NCBI RefSeq assembly: GCF_023101765.2
Contig: NC_064226.1
Location: forward strand, 7,494,001 to 7,558,000
Direction of reading: 5' to 3'
From: Spodoptera frugiperda
Taxonomy: Eukaryota; Arthropoda; Insecta; Lepidoptera; Noctuidae
DNA length: 64,000 nt
The notes beneath the pieces were generated by a model. It saw nothing but the letters and a program-made list of their open reading frames with translations, did not search any database and had not been told where the DNA came from. This document shows, one piece after another, positions 62,802 to 64,000 of this stretch; within the stretch, counting starts at the first letter, position 1; each line of letters begins with the position of its first letter. The position numbers and the translations under genes are program-made.

Positions 62802-63388
62802 TTCTATCGGCCAAACATGCACAATATTCTACAACACTTTGAATAAGAAAAATCATTTTGTCAATTAAAGCTCAAATGCAAATTGCTCATACTACTTCAT
62901 GCGATTTTTCATTCTTGACCTTGCAGTTGAATGCAGTGTAACTAATTTACAATTATGCTTAAATTGGTCATACTTTTATCCAATTTGTTTTATAATTTTG
63001 TTATAATATACTGAATGAAGCAATTACTGTATACTTTAAGTAATACTCTCTAATCTACTTGGTATTTTATTGATAAAAACTTTACAATGGGTGTATTATG
63101 GGAACTAAAAAAGGCTATTGAAGTATTAAAATTTGAAAAAAATATATATAAGAAAATGTTGGTGATATGTTTTAAATATATTTTTGTTTGGTTTGTAATT
63201 ACCTATGTTAAGTAAGCTTTAATGGGTTGTGTTTCCTAAACCTAGTGAGTCAATGAACAAGTTAATATTAATTTAAGCATTTAAAATGTTTTAATCCTGG
63301 TTGTTACTGCATTTAGTGATAACTATATCAAGCTGTTGTATTTTTGTACCTTTTTATTTACTTATTTTTCTACTTACATTTTATGAGT

Positions 63389-63666
63389 TAGTCAGTTGTT
63401 AGAAAGTCTTGATAATAAACCAGTAACTATATTAATAATTAAATAACATATTATGTAAACTTGTGAAAATAAACTGTCAAACTCAGAGACATTTAATGGC
63501 TATAACTATTCCTTAGTAACGATTTTGTTTGATATACAATTGCTTATGACTGGGTTAAGTAATCATTTAATGACTCTGAGTATGGTGGGTAGTCAGTTGG
63601 TAGAAAGTCTTGATAATAAACCAGTATATAAATAATGAATTACGTATTATGTAAACTTGTGAAAAT
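63389..63666. repeat. Direct repeat pair downstream of GILT-like gene
   Basis: Two blocks of about 80 bases (63389-63470 and 63590-63666) share TAGTCAGTTG, AGAAAGTCTTGATAATAAAC and TTATGTAAACTTGTGAAAAT, with a small indel between. The start-to-start distance is about 200 bases. The origin is probably a local tandem duplication. Confidence 0.75.
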
Positions 63667-64000
63667 GATATTTGATGCATTAGGACTAAGGATTGTCCAC
63701 ACTGCAAAAGCTGGCAATATAATATGTATAATACTTAATTGTTTTTATAAAAAGTTATGTTGCAATGATAATTTAATTTGTAATTAACCAATTAGTATTG
63801 TCTTTAGTAAACCTATATATGACGTGATGCTAATTAATTTGTAGTAAATATTATATTATCAGTATCATAGGTTATGTAAACATGGTTTGTGTTTTAAAAC
63901 ATGAATCATTTAAACATGTTTATTGATAAACTCACGTAACATCTGAATAGTTGGTTAAATCTGAATATTTTTTTACATGCCTATAATGTTATATTTATCT

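Larger units (their letters stand above)
62793..64000. other. 3' flank of GILT-like gene
   Basis: AT-rich sequence without a supportable gene. It contains a direct repeat pair at 63389-63470 and 63590-63666, which may belong to a longer 3' UTR or be intergenic. Confidence 0.5.

Overview
The window looks like nuclear DNA of a moth. It is AT-rich, carries split genes with short coding exons and GT-AG introns, and contains dispersed repeats typical of Lepidoptera. The repeats include tRNA-headed SINEs, LINE 3' ends, a (GAT)n-tailed LINE end and CTGT-bearing repeats; several resemble families I associate with noctuids. The species cannot be fixed from sequence alone. All gene models were built by hand from splice signals and reading-frame continuity. 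I ran no homology search, so names rest on recognised motifs.

Layout: 1-10349 holds no gene I can support, only AT-rich sequence with a few GC-rich islets. A tRNA cluster follows: Trp (-), Arg (+) and Thr (+), between 10350 and 11977. From 11303 to 21326 (-) lies a 12-exon gene for an 814-residue secreted or surface protein with a degenerate von Willebrand A-like domain. I cannot name it. A 908-bp hAT transposon derivative sits in one of its introns. PIG-U, a GPI transamidase subunit, is at 22658-24322 (-). A takeout/JHBP-superfamily secreted protein spans 25502-36867 (-), with one 8.3-kb intron full of transposon debris. The stretch 36868-44121 is intergenic.

The right third is gene-dense. 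A clip-domain trypsin-like serine protease (44122-51074, +) faces Greatwall kinase (51545-55836, -) tail to tail. A CHCHD3/MIC19-like MICOS gene (56256-57189, -) has its terminal exon partly duplicated into an upstream coding exon. RBM17/SPF45 splicing factor (58129-60130, +) and a GILT-like protein with a CXXS active site (60725-62792, +) complete the window.

There is no operon-like system. The genes belong to separate pathways: GPI anchoring, lipid carriage, haemolymph protease cascades, mitosis, cristae structure, splicing and lysosomal thiol chemistry. The points most worth following up are the unnamed vWA-like protein, the exon duplication in the MICOS gene, the Greatwall tandem donors, the SPF45 candidate microexon, the hAT element with intact TSD/TIR and repeated subterminal motifs, and a divergent pair of CTCF-like motifs beside the tRNA cluster.
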